A stretch of DNA of 64,000 nucleotides from an uncultured Sulfitobacter sp. (GTDB taxonomy: Bacteria > Pseudomonadota > Alphaproteobacteria > Rhodobacterales > Rhodobacteraceae): the NCBI GenBank assembly GCA_947502265.1, contig CANMZB010000001.1, forward strand, positions 62,001 to 126,000, read 5' to 3'. Each line of letters starts with the position of its first letter. Positions within the stretch are counted from its first letter, which is position 1. A program made the position numbers and the translations under genes. Shown piece by piece: positions 1 to 8,653 of this stretch. The notes beneath the pieces were generated by a model. That model saw nothing but the letters and a program-made list of their open reading frames with translations, had not been told where the DNA came from and ran no database searches.

Positions 1-13
1 GAAGGCGTCACCA

Positions 14-505
14 GTGATGCTACGGGTCATGGACAAGATAACAGATCAGCGGGACCCCGTGCGCAACATTGCTGTCGACCTCTCGCCCGCTGAACGACGG
101 TCCCGAATTGAAGTCACATTGCTCAAAGAAACCGACGAAGTTGGAGGGCCTGCTGCAGTCGATCTGAATACTCTGAAAGACTTGTTTGGCTTCTCTTTCA
201 AGCCAATCAGGAAGCTTGTCTTTGAATTCTTCTACCCCACCATAAACAAATTTGATGAAATGTCGGATCTTCCATTTCCGGTCAACATTACAGAATTAGC
301 GGTATTTGAGCGAAGTGGTGTTTACGGATTAGATCGCGCACATCGATCAATCGCAGAGATCAACAAGCGTCGGTACCAGGAGAGAGAACTTCCCACCGAG
401 CGCGTAAAGATTGGATCGAAAGGGAAGGCGATGTCATTCGAAGAAATGAACCGCAAGATCGACCGAGCTATGACCAAGTTGTCCAAAGACTGGATGCGAC
501 CCTGA
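14..505 (+). CDS. Hypothetical protein, probably the C-terminal part of a longer gene
   Basis: The frame is open to the left window edge, so GTG at 14 or ATG at 17 may not be the true start; no Shine-Dalgarno sequence is visible in the few upstream bases. The 163 residues include a hydrophobic/aromatic centre (FSFKPIRKLVFEFFYP) and a Lys/Arg-rich C-terminus (EEMNRKIDRAMTKLSKDW). I do not recognise a family and see no signal peptide or membrane segment. It lies at the edge of a region with two site-specific recombinases, so it may be cargo of the integrated element. Function unknown. Confidence 0.45.
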   Translation: MMLRVMDKITDQRDPVRNIAVDLSPAERRSRIEVTLLKETDEVGGPAAVDLNTLKDLFGFSFKPIRKLVFEFFYPTINKFDEMSDLPFPVNITELAVFERSGVYGLDRAHRSIAEINKRRYQERELPTERVKIGSKGKAMSFEEMNRKIDRAMTKLSKDWMRP

Positions 506-1137
506 GCGCTGCTTCCGCTGACGGATTGCCGCTGAGGGGCCCTCAGAGCGCCATAGGGCGGCGAGTCGTCGTTTTCGCTTGGGTGGGGTTGCGGATCGGG
601 TGAGGATGCGCACCAGGGGCCGTCATATGCAGCCTCAGCGATAGTCTGCCTCGTTCCTGAGGGTGCAAAGACGGCCCGCAGTTCTTTGCAACGGTCTCAA
701 CGATGTTCGTAGCTATACCAAAGCCACTTGGTCGCCTGAAATCCAGCTGGGTTTCGTGGTTTTCTGACAACTTTTCTTAACCGCCAGCCCTTGTATCAGG
801 AGTACTGATGCTTCAAGCTCAAAGTCGATCAATCGTTAAGCTATGCTGGTCAAAACGCAACTTTTGCATAATCGGTAAGTAGTGACTCAATCCGGGTGCC
901 CTAATAGCTGTAGTACACTCCCTTCTATCACTTGAATACCCATACAAAGACCTATTAGAATTTTGAACTTATTGGAAGATAGGACGATTACCTTCTAGGT
1001 TCTCCTACCCCGCGAGGTGCTTATGTTTCCGTGTGTTCTACAAGTATGGATGATCTGTTCGTCGTAAACCATGGAGGTATCTGTTCCCGCAAGCTGACAC
1101 TTGTATGGCGAAAGGTTATGCTGCTTACCCGAATAGT
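506..1137. other. Intergenic region without a supported gene
   Basis: About 630 bases without a convincing coding frame; the small frames lack ribosome binding sites and plausible composition. A palindrome CTGAGG/CCTCAG at 532-546 follows the end of the preceding gene and could be its transcription stop, although no T-run follows. Confidence 0.4.
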
Positions 1138-1851
1138 TCATCCGAGCTTCTCTGTTGGATCTTCAAGCCTCTTCAATGCGCGCTTAACTGCTGCTGTGGA
1201 CCATCTACCTCCCCTTGTGGTTTGCAGTCCCCTTTCGTTCGCTTCGTGTGCAAGATCCGCGTCGGTGATACTCTCTTGCTCCTTCAGTAGTTCTATCTTC
1301 AGAACCTGAAGTTCTTCGGCTTTCCGGTTGGCTGCTTCTGCTCTAGCTTCTTGTGATGCCCGCGTGGCTTTACGGGTTTGTTCCCTTTTGTCTTCGGAGT
1401 GTCGCGATCGTTGCGGGGCAGTTTCGAGCACATACTTTACTGGCGATGTTGCGTTCATAATACGAACTATATTCTTAGCTGTTAGGCTTCCGATGTCTTC
1501 CCCGCTTCGAATGTCTTTGAAGTGCCCGGAGTACTCTTTCAGCTCTATAAAGAGTCTCGCCCGTTCTGCTTTTGGGCACTTACTGAATATACGATCAAAC
1601 GTATCTATAAGGATCACCGCGTCTGCTTCTCTTGCTTTGATCAGGAGTGCCTTCAACTCCGGCAGTGAATCCAAGCTGCATACTTCACGTGCGTAGTCGT
1701 GCTTTGATTTAAGCTCCCTTTTGCCGGTCAGCTTCTCAGCGACGAAGAATAGGTTTCTGAGCTGTTGGAGGGCCGCCTTACAGCTGTTCAGTGAGCCTGT
1801 CGGTTTCGGACCATATGTTATCAGCAAATAGCCTATCATGCTTGCATCCAT
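1138..1851 (-). CDS. Divergent serine-recombinase-like protein (catalytic residues not evident)
   Basis: A 237-residue protein. The N-terminus (MIGYLLITYG) and the segment ADAVILIDTFDRIF resemble the resolvase fold of serine recombinases. The C-terminal part (ANERGLQTTRGGRW, then STAAVKRALKRL) matches the recombinase-domain pattern in which a short helix precedes T-x-x-G-x-W. A charged, probably coiled-coil stretch (about residues 150-195) lies between them. The usual YxRVS nucleophile motif is absent, so it is probably not an active recombinase; it may be a DNA-binding relative or accessory factor. It is transcribed away from the intact tyrosine integrase about 200 bp further on, as in many integrated elements. 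The fold assignment rests on pattern resemblance only. Confidence 0.5.
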   Translation of the reverse strand: MDASMIGYLLITYGPKPTGSLNSCKAALQQLRNLFFVAEKLTGKRELKSKHDYAREVCSLDSLPELKALLIKAREADAVILIDTFDRIFSKCPKAERARLFIELKEYSGHFKDIRSGEDIGSLTAKNIVRIMNATSPVKYVLETAPQRSRHSEDKREQTRKATRASQEARAEAANRKAEELQVLKIELLKEQESITDADLAHEANERGLQTTRGGRWSTAAVKRALKRLEDPTEKLG

Positions 1852-2047
1852 TTACGTTGATTGAACGTAAATGATCATAATTGTTTGCATCCTGCAACCA
1901 CTATCTTGTTCATACCGGTGCCCTGTGTCTGTCAGGCTCTACCTCGGTGTTAGGCTATGATTTATAACAATTATATTGGTTTTCTCGTCGTTTACGCCCG
2001 ACAGATCGTTCCCAATATTGTAAAATAAAGCATACAGAAGCAAAGTT

Positions 2048-3007
2048 ATGGAGAGGCCTATGCCCCGGAGTTCGAAGTCAGTTGCAGATGCTTGTGACAG
2101 TTGGTTGAAATCTTGCGAACGCAATGAACTTGAGCGATCCACCCTCAAAGCTTATCGGAGTCACGCCAAGATTCATATTGAACCGAAGATCGGGGGGCTC
2201 CTGCTCAAAGAGCTGTCACGGAGTCAGATCCGAGATTTCATGCATGATTTGATGGACGACGGCGTGTCCCGTGCGTTGGTGCGCAAGATCATGGTAAGTC
2301 TGCGTTCAATTTTGTCCGAAGCCGTTGAGCGAGAGTGGATCGATCACAACGTTGGTGTCGATGTGAAGGTCAAGCGACAGGCTAGGGCGCTGGGTGATGA
2401 CCAGATCATTCCAACCAAGAATGAAATCCGAACGATCATCGACAATGCACCTGCCTCACATAAAGCTATGTTCGTGACCGCGATCTTCACCGGAATGCGC
2501 ATATCTGAACTCAGGGGTTTGACGTGGGGTAACATAGACTTTGACGCGAAGGTCATTCGTGTTAGTCAGCGGGCCGACGAATACTGTCAAATTGGCGCGC
2601 CGAAGAGCAGGGCAGGGGTGCGTAGCATTCCGATGGCACCGACCGTGTTCAAAGTTCTGTCGGATTGGAAGGACCACGCGCCATTGAGTTCGCTGGACCT
2701 GGCATTTCCAAATTCAGTTGGGAAAGTTCAGAATTACTCGAACATCTATAACCGCGTGTTCAAACCCATGCTTGTCGATAACGGTATTGTGGATGATCAA
2801 GGGCAAGCAAAGTTCGGTATCCATGCACTGAGACATGCTGCTGCTTCGCTGTTCATTGAGCAAGGCTGGAACCCAAAGAAGATCCAAACGCTTCTGGGGC
2901 ACGCATCGATTAATATGACGATGGATGTTTACGGACATTTGTTCGAAAATGCGGAAGAAGACGTTTCCATGTTCGAAAAGCTTGAGAGCGATTTGATGGC
3001 GGCATGA
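2048..3007 (+). CDS. Tyrosine-type site-specific integrase
   Basis: A phage/island integrase of 319 aa, usual size for the family, catalysing recombination between attP and attB. Residues 8-100 form a SAM-like core-binding domain. The catalytic domain shows the full set: Arg151 in TGMRISEL, Lys186 in PKSRAG, His259 and Arg262 in IHALRH, His285 in LLGH and the nucleophile Tyr295 in DVYGHL. The frame is intact. ATG 2048 is used here; ATG 2060 is an alternative. It is the likely integrase of the element whose other mark is the tRNA-Phe 3' remnant at 6087-6135. An RTX gene follows after 109 bp. Confidence 0.9.
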   Translation: MERPMPRSSKSVADACDSWLKSCERNELERSTLKAYRSHAKIHIEPKIGGLLLKELSRSQIRDFMHDLMDDGVSRALVRKIMVSLRSILSEAVEREWIDHNVGVDVKVKRQARALGDDQIIPTKNEIRTIIDNAPASHKAMFVTAIFTGMRISELRGLTWGNIDFDAKVIRVSQRADEYCQIGAPKSRAGVRSIPMAPTVFKVLSDWKDHAPLSSLDLAFPNSVGKVQNYSNIYNRVFKPMLVDNGIVDDQGQAKFGIHALRHAAASLFIEQGWNPKKIQTLLGHASINMTMDVYGHLFENAEEDVSMFEKLESDLMAA

Positions 3008-3116
3008 GGCACATGCATGATGAGCTAACTGTGAGCGGCGGCTGCGCCCGTAAAGCGTGACTTTGTGCATATCTTGCGCAATGCTGTCGGTGTCGCGCAT
3101 TTGAAAGGACGCTGTT

Positions 3117-5516
3117 TTGGCCCATGTATTCAATTATTCGGGGTCAACCGCCCCTGACAGGGATCAGTATTTCCTGGAGGTGTCCCTCGATGATCTCTTT
3201 GGTGGTGTTTCGGGGCAGGTTTTGCCGACCGCGTTCTGGGGAACCGGAAACGTTAGAAAGACCGTCAGCTACTATACGGACCTCGAGCAGACTGCGACGG
3301 CAACACATACGGTCAGCATAGGCACGACAGGATATCATAATCTTGACAATTCTTTCGCACAGGACGCTAAGCCGACACCCGCCAGCTTCATGCAGGGACA
3401 GGCAGATTTTACCATTGCAGATGTTGTCTATAGCTATTCCGGTTCGTATTTGAGACTGCAAGGCGTCGCAGCACCTACCATAAATCTTGATCTGCAGGAC
3501 GGCACCTACGCCGATTTCAACGCGGTCCGGCAGGCCGTAGAACAGACGTATGTCGCTCTGCATCTTGACTATCGCGAGCAGTTGAACGCAATTTTCGATA
3601 CCCCCATGAACACACACGCGGGAATCGAGGTGCAGAAATGGAGCCGAACCGCTCCAGACTCGCCCGAATATGTGATGACCTACACCCCGGACGGCGATAC
3701 GGGTCTCACTGTAGGTGATTTCTTTCAGACCGGCCCTTTGAACGGTGAAGACGGCGAATACACCGCGTTTATCATGTCGGTCGAGCGCTCGCGTGCAATT
3801 TTCGCACGCGAGGACGTTGAAATCGTCCTGAGTGATGACGCGGATGCATTGAGCAATTATGCGACCGGCTCTGCCAGCTTTACTTCGGCTAGTTTGGACA
3901 TTGCGATGGGCGCAGGGGATGATGCGGCTAACCTGAACCTGTCCGATGGTACCGATCAGGCAGATTTTACGCCCGCACGGCCCATCACCATTGCGGGTGA
4001 AGCCGGAAATGACACGGTGATGATTGCGGTCAACGCGCGGGATGCGCTGTCTTTGACCGGAGGTGCAGGCGATGATGATCTGACCGTTCAGGTTGAAGCT
4101 GCCGCCAAGGATTCGGCGACACGCGATCAGGTTGTTGATGCGCGAAGCCGCATACTGGATGGTGGCGACGGCAACGATAGAATTCTGGGATCAGTCCTGT
4201 CCGACACGCTGCGCGGCGGAGATGGCAATGACACGATTTGGGGAAATTTGGACTCACTTAATCGCTTCACACAGGCGGGCGACACGTTTGAGGGCGGCGC
4301 AGGTGATGATGCGCTGATCGGCGGCACTGGTGATGATGTGATGATGGGGGGAGGCGGCAACGACAGGTTTTCCAGCAATCTGGGCGATGATCTGTTAATC
4401 GGCGGGGAGGGCGAAGATAGCTACAACTTCTCCGTCGGTTCGTTTTCGGGCAACTCTCCCGGCTCTTCCGGGGTGTTCGGATTTGGCAATGACACGCTGC
4501 GCGATACGGGCGGGTATATTGACGTGCTGTCCGGCGGCGGGGTCGCTGATCTTGGGTTTGAGCGCCAGGCAGATGATCTTTTGATCCGGTTTAATGCCGA
4601 CAGTACGCTTCTGCTGGAGGATTTCTACATTGCTCCGGAAGCTTGGGTACTGCGCGGCATTGACGCAAACGGCCCCAGTGAGCGCCTTGCCTTGCTGGAT
4701 ATGGATGATGCGCGTGCTCTGGGTATCGATGGAACCGACGCTCCGTTAGCCGCCACCGAAGGGCCGGACATTGTTGTTCTGACCTCGCCCGCCTTATACG
4801 ACGCAAAAGGGGGGCATGACCGTGTGACCGGCAGTGCCGGTGACGACGTTCTGCGCGGCGGAGCAGGGCATGACACGCTCGACGGAGCGGCGGGCAATGA
4901 TACGCTGAACGGCGGTGAGGGGCTAGACCGGCTGATAGGGGGCGCAGGCGATGATGTTCTGGTTGGCGGTTACAGTGAAGCCGATCGCCGCGACGTGATC
5001 TATGGCGGCGACGGCAACGATTTGATCGACGGTGGCTACGGCAATGACGAGCTACGCGGCGATGCTGGCGACGATACAATCGCGGGCGGCTTTGGCGGCG
5101 ATACGATAATCGGCGGAACCGGCGATGATGTGCTGTCGGGCGGCGCTCTGGGCGACATTATCTTTGGTGGCGACGGGGATGACTACATCAACGGTGGCTT
5201 CGGCCATGACCGTCTGAACGGTGGTGCTGGCGCTGATGAGTTCTTCCACCTCGGCATTTTCGATCACGGCTCGGACTGGGTGCAGGATTACAACGCTGAT
5301 GATGGCGATGTGCTTGTGTTCGGGAACGCCAACGCGACGCGAGATCAGTTCCAGATCAACACCACCGCAACGCCGGACGCTGGCGCCGACGGTATTGAGG
5401 AAGCCTTCGTGATCTACCGCCCGACCGGCCAGATCATGTGGGCGCTGATAGATGGTGGAGGTCAGGCCGAAATCAACCTGCGCATCGGCGGTGATATATT
5501 TGACCTAACGGCGTAA
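3117..5516 (+). CDS. RTX-type calcium-binding repeat protein
   Basis: A 799-residue acidic protein with glycine/aspartate nonapeptide repeats (GGxGxDxLx) in two blocks, about residues 345-450 and 570-710. These form Ca2+-binding parallel beta-rolls once outside the cell. No N-terminal signal peptide is present, as expected for type I secretion through a C-terminal signal, but no ABC exporter is encoded nearby. Residues 1-330 show no enzymatic domain that I recognise. Start: TTG at 3117 has AAAGGA seven bases upstream, while no ATG suits the N-terminus. Secreted or surface-bound calcium-binding function is a family expectation; adhesin, S-layer or toxin-like roles are possible. It sits beside the integrase, so it is likely element cargo. 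Confidence 0.85.
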   Translation: MAHVFNYSGSTAPDRDQYFLEVSLDDLFGGVSGQVLPTAFWGTGNVRKTVSYYTDLEQTATATHTVSIGTTGYHNLDNSFAQDAKPTPASFMQGQADFTIADVVYSYSGSYLRLQGVAAPTINLDLQDGTYADFNAVRQAVEQTYVALHLDYREQLNAIFDTPMNTHAGIEVQKWSRTAPDSPEYVMTYTPDGDTGLTVGDFFQTGPLNGEDGEYTAFIMSVERSRAIFAREDVEIVLSDDADALSNYATGSASFTSASLDIAMGAGDDAANLNLSDGTDQADFTPARPITIAGEAGNDTVMIAVNARDALSLTGGAGDDDLTVQVEAAAKDSATRDQVVDARSRILDGGDGNDRILGSVLSDTLRGGDGNDTIWGNLDSLNRFTQAGDTFEGGAGDDALIGGTGDDVMMGGGGNDRFSSNLGDDLLIGGEGEDSYNFSVGSFSGNSPGSSGVFGFGNDTLRDTGGYIDVLSGGGVADLGFERQADDLLIRFNADSTLLLEDFYIAPEAWVLRGIDANGPSERLALLDMDDARALGIDGTDAPLAATEGPDIVVLTSPALYDAKGGHDRVTGSAGDDVLRGGAGHDTLDGAAGNDTLNGGEGLDRLIGGAGDDVLVGGYSEADRRDVIYGGDGNDLIDGGYGNDELRGDAGDDTIAGGFGGDTIIGGTGDDVLSGGALGDIIFGGDGDDYINGGFGHDRLNGGAGADEFFHLGIFDHGSDWVQDYNADDGDVLVFGNANATRDQFQINTTATPDAGADGIEEAFVIYRPTGQIMWALIDGGGQAEINLRIGGDIFDLTA

Positions 5517-5726
5517 AGTATCGGCAAGGAAAGGATCGTCAAAACTATCGTGTAAAGCTTGTACCTCGGGGAAAGTTGTCGCTGAGGGCAGAAGTTGGTG
5601 TATGCTTAGTGCAGGGTGCAGATGTAAAAGTGCGGCGGGTCCAAGGTGCTTGATCAAAGCTTGAAACAGCGCCAAACTGCAATAAGAACATCCGACCAGA
5701 GGAATGTGAGATTAAAGGGATACTAC

Positions 5727-5972
5727 ATGGGAATTGGTTTGATCGGTGCGATCATCATCGGCGGTCTGGCCGGGTGGATTGCCAGTATGATAATGAAAGT
5801 GGATACCGGCTTGATCGCTAATATCGGCCTCGGGATCGTTGGCGCAGTTTTGTTGAACTTGATCCTCGGTGCGTTGGGTATTTATGCAGAGAATAGCTGG
5901 CTTCCGCAATTGGTTGTTGGACTAGTTGGAGCTTGCGTCTTGATTGCAGGATGGCGAGCAATCAAACGGTAG
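5727..5972 (+). CDS. GlsB/YeaQ/YmgE family small membrane protein
   Basis: An 82-residue inner-membrane protein, the usual size of the transglycosylase-associated (YeaQ/YmgE) family, which is often stress induced and of unknown biochemical role. Three hydrophobic segments are visible: GLIGAIIIGGLAGWIASMI, then NIGLGIVGAVLLNLILGAL and LVVGLVGACVLIAGW. The family pattern of GG(L)AGWIA after the first helix start and a Gly-rich second helix is present. Start: ATG 5727 is chosen because AAAGGGA at 5714-5720 is well placed; the longer frame from 5646 adds an unlikely polar leader. Confidence 0.85.
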   Translation: MGIGLIGAIIIGGLAGWIASMIMKVDTGLIANIGLGIVGAVLLNLILGALGIYAENSWLPQLVVGLVGACVLIAGWRAIKR

Positions 5973-6086
5973 TAATCTTAAGCTCTCCGATTTGACAGAA
6001 TAGACTACAGCCAAGGCAGGTAGTTCAACTCCGGTCATTTACGTTTTGACAACGTTAATGGCCGGACCACTGAATAGAGTATCGGA

Positions 6087-6135
6087 TGGATTGAAAATCC
6101 TCGTGTCGGTGGTTCGATTCCGCCCCTGGGCACCA
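6087..6135 (+). other. tRNA-Phe 3' fragment, putative attachment-site remnant (att)
   Basis: The 49 bases contain the right side of a tRNA-Phe gene: anticodon arm with loop TTGAAAA (anticodon GAA), variable loop CGTGTC, T-arm GGTGGTTCGATTCCGCC and CCTGGGCACCA. The left side does not fold into acceptor and D arms, so this is not a functional tRNA. Tyrosine integrases commonly recombine into the 3' half of tRNA genes and leave such a copy at the far end of the element. The integrase at 2048-3007 is the obvious candidate. The intact tRNA-Phe would then lie left of this window. Confidence 0.8.
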
Positions 6136-6660
6136 TTTATATTCATTGGTTTAATGACTTTAATACAGGTCAAACGTGTGAATTTCAAAAGCACACCTAA
6201 CGCGCACTTCTTGATGTGTTCGCTGGTTGGATTGCGGCGTGAATCGCTTTGTTGGGCACAGTGTTTGTGCTTCAGTGTGCGGACACGGTGTTTAGCGCTG
6301 CGATGGTTGCCCAACTACGGGCAAAGTCCCTGCGTTGAAGCACTGACATAGCTTGCGATTTGTTGTTAGCGTTGAGCGCCGTGCTAACTTCCTGCTTTCT
6401 GATTTGGAAATCAAACTTCTACGTCTCTTCGGAATCGCCTAACAAATTGCGGTTGCTGGAAGGCTGAGACCGGTTCGAAATCGCCTTACAACGCTCACTT
6501 GAGCGCTTTCGCCCGTTCAATTGTCACTCAAGGCATAAGGGGCTTGATCAGCAAGCAAAATCACCCGATTGTTCGTCAAGCGATATGCAGGTTGGGAACG
6601 TTGGGTTATCGGCACAAGTGGCGGTGCAAGATTCTTCCCCTTTTCAGAAAAGGAAGCCCA
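6136..6660. other. Intergenic region after the att remnant
   Basis: About 525 bases with no supported gene. The only longer frame (from 6499) gains its extra N-terminus from non-coding sequence in front of the real start at 6661. No repeat or RNA gene was recognised. Confidence 0.4.
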
Positions 6661-7095
6661 ATGCGGACCTTCACCCTCCCAGTTATCTTAATGGCAAGCT
6701 TCGGCCTGACCACGCCCCTATTGGCGCAGGATCTGGGCGACGTCATCGGAAATATTGCACAATCGCTGATCCAGCAAGAGGTGGACCGCAGCGCCTATGT
6801 CGCCGCGCAGAACGCCAATACCGTCTCAGCCTACCGCGACTATCTTGCAAAGTTTTAGAAGGGTAAGTATCGCACCAATGCCGAAAATGCTCTTGCGCGG
6901 CTGGGCAAGCCGGTAGAGGGTCCTGCGGCATCAGCAGCGCAGGCGGAGGTTAGGCTGGGCATAACCAGTGCACAGCGTGTATCGATTCAGCGGGAGTTGA
7001 CGCGGCTAGGCCGCCGGACCTATGGCACAGACGGCATCTGGGGCCGCAACACTCGCAACGCCATTTCTACCTGGCAGCGCAACAGGGGCGACAGT
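6661..7095 (+). pseudogene. Exported peptidoglycan-binding-domain protein, broken by a stop codon and an IS
   Basis: ATG 6661 follows GGAAG and starts a clear signal peptide (MRTFTLPVILMASFGLTTPL, cleavage after LLAQ). The frame stops at TAG 6856-6858 in a context that should read YLAKFPKGKY. Translation continues in the same frame after the stop as a readable protein (KGKYRTNAENALARLG, later IQRELTRLGRRTYGTDG and IWGRNTRNAISTWQR), the pattern of a PG_binding_1 helical repeat. At about 7095 the sequence switches to IS5-family transposase. So the gene carries a nonsense mutation and is truncated. It was probably an envelope protein. Confidence 0.7.
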
Positions 7096-7596
7096 CGAAG
7101 TCACCAGCAGCAACATCGGTGATGCTCCCATGCTGCCCGAACTCCTTAACCAAATTCCGCGCGATCAGGACATCGGCAGCGTTACCGCAGATGGGGCGTA
7201 TGACACCCGTAAATGCCGTGAGGCGATTGCTGTCAGCGATGCCCACGCGATAATCCCGCCACGTAAGAATGCAAAGACCTGGAAGCCTACGAGCGACGGA
7301 ACGATTGCCCGTAACGATGCGGTCAATGCGCAACAATATCTGGGCCGCACGGTGTGGCGACGCTGGAGTGGATACCACCGCCGAAGTCGCGTCGAAACGA
7401 AGATGCACTGTATGAAACTACTTGGCCAATCGTTGATGGCGCGGGACTTCGAAAGGCAAGTCGCGGAAATCCAAATTCGCATTGCCGTTCTGAACCGCTA
7501 CACTGCTCTTGGCATACCTATCACTGAACCCGTAGGCTAAATCCGTCTGGGGTAAGGGGAAGAACGAACTTCAACTGATTTGTGCAACAAAGCCCC
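7096..7596 (+). mobile_element. IS5-family element remnant (transposase 3' half and right end)
   Basis: From about 7096 to the stop at 7540 the frame encodes the C-terminal half of an IS5-type DDE transposase: DAPMLPELLNQ, DIGSVTADGAYDTRKC (second catalytic Asp region), IIPPRKNAK, then RRSRVETKMHCMKLLGQ with the catalytic Glu, and LGIPITEPVG. The end TTGTGCAACAAAGCCC at about 7580-7596 is the typical terminal inverted repeat of this group. The 5' half and left end are gone. A second, shorter right-end remnant of the same element type lies at 45209-45390 in the opposite orientation. Confidence 0.8.
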
Positions 7597-7611
7597 AAAA
7601 AACCACAAATA

Positions 7612-8358
7612 TCAAATGTCGGAAGAGGTAACCCACAGCGCTTCGAACAATTGTCGCTGCATGGCCGCGAATTCGACGCTTTCAATAATCATGCCGTAAT
7701 TCTCACGCACGGAAGAGATCAGGCAGACTTTATCATCGTATATAAAAGTCGTCATCGACAAGAGCACGTTTTCGGGTGCAAAGCGAAGTTGGCGCAACTC
7801 GCTTGGATCTGACGGCCAGATTGATGCCACGTCTTTTGTGCGCGATCTGATAACGCGCAGCCAAATCCCGCTGTCGATCCGTGCCGCAATAAACCGTTCC
7901 ATTTCGGTAAGCCCAGGCACCTCGCGCAGTTCATCCATCGATAAGATTCCCATAAGTGTCGGGTTTGGTCCATTGATGCTTAGTGTGTCCTTGAGGGCAA
8001 TTAAAATGCCTTCGCGGCCTTCATAATACCGAATACGAGGTTTGCCCTTTGCGCGATTGTGCAGGGATCGCAGTTCAGGCATGACTTCGTTGAGCATTTG
8101 CTTGCGGGCCTCTAGGCGCTCTAACAAAACGGTTGGGTCTTCGGCAACGACGATCCGCTTGTTACCACTTTTGACTATAGTGACTAGGCCCTCGTCCTCA
8201 AGGCGAGACATGGCATCATAGGCTGTGGTGCGCACTAGGCCTGCGCGAGCAGCCACATCGGAAATCGGAGCTTCTCCCAGCTCGATGGCAGCGACATAGA
8301 GCTTGTATAAAGTGCCACTAATGCCCAGCTTCGACAGCTTGCTTTGAAAGTCGTACAT
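7612..8358 (-). CDS. TrmB-like transcriptional regulator
   Basis: A 248-residue protein. Residues about 8-85 are a TrmB-type winged helix (LGISGTLYKLYVAAIEL, then ISDVAARAGLVRTTAYDAMS, LEDEGLVTI). A short helical linker rich in Leu/Glu (VLLERLEARKQMLNEVMPEL) leads to a C-terminal effector domain of the kind found in TrmB-family regulators (YYEGREGILIALKDTL, FIYDDKVCLIS). It is divergent from the nitrilase-TRAP cluster across a 295-bp intergenic region and is probably its regulator; the ligand is unknown. Its 3' end lies next to the IS5 remnant but the reading frame is intact. Confidence 0.75.
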   Translation of the reverse strand: MYDFQSKLSKLGISGTLYKLYVAAIELGEAPISDVAARAGLVRTTAYDAMSRLEDEGLVTIVKSGNKRIVVAEDPTVLLERLEARKQMLNEVMPELRSLHNRAKGKPRIRYYEGREGILIALKDTLSINGPNPTLMGILSMDELREVPGLTEMERFIAARIDSGIWLRVIRSRTKDVASIWPSDPSELRQLRFAPENVLLSMTTFIYDDKVCLISSVRENYGMIIESVEFAAMQRQLFEALWVTSSDI

Positions 8359-8653
8359 GACTGACTCCTAAATGCGCACATTCTCTCAAGTAGTGCGGTT
8401 TCTGGCAACACACAAGCGAATCCATGCTGTCTATTTTCGTCGACACTCTTGGCGGCGATGGTGTCTAGTTCCTCCGGCAGTTCAAGGCGGTATTTTAAAA
8501 TTCCGCCCAAAAGGCGCGCATGGATGTCAAAAATTAGCCGAAAACCCCAAATTATCACTCTATTTTGCCAATTTTCATCTGCTATATTGACATGAGGGTG
8601 GCTGATTGGCATCAGAGTGGGTGTCTAAATCAATCGACTATTTGGGGTAAGCA

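Noticed and set aside
543..770. Minus-strand 75-codon frame after the first gene
   Set aside because: No ribosome binding site, no recognisable sequence and an irregular composition.
6061..6135. Complete tRNA-Phe gene
   Set aside because: The 3' half is perfect but the 5' half cannot form acceptor and D arms, so it is a fragment.
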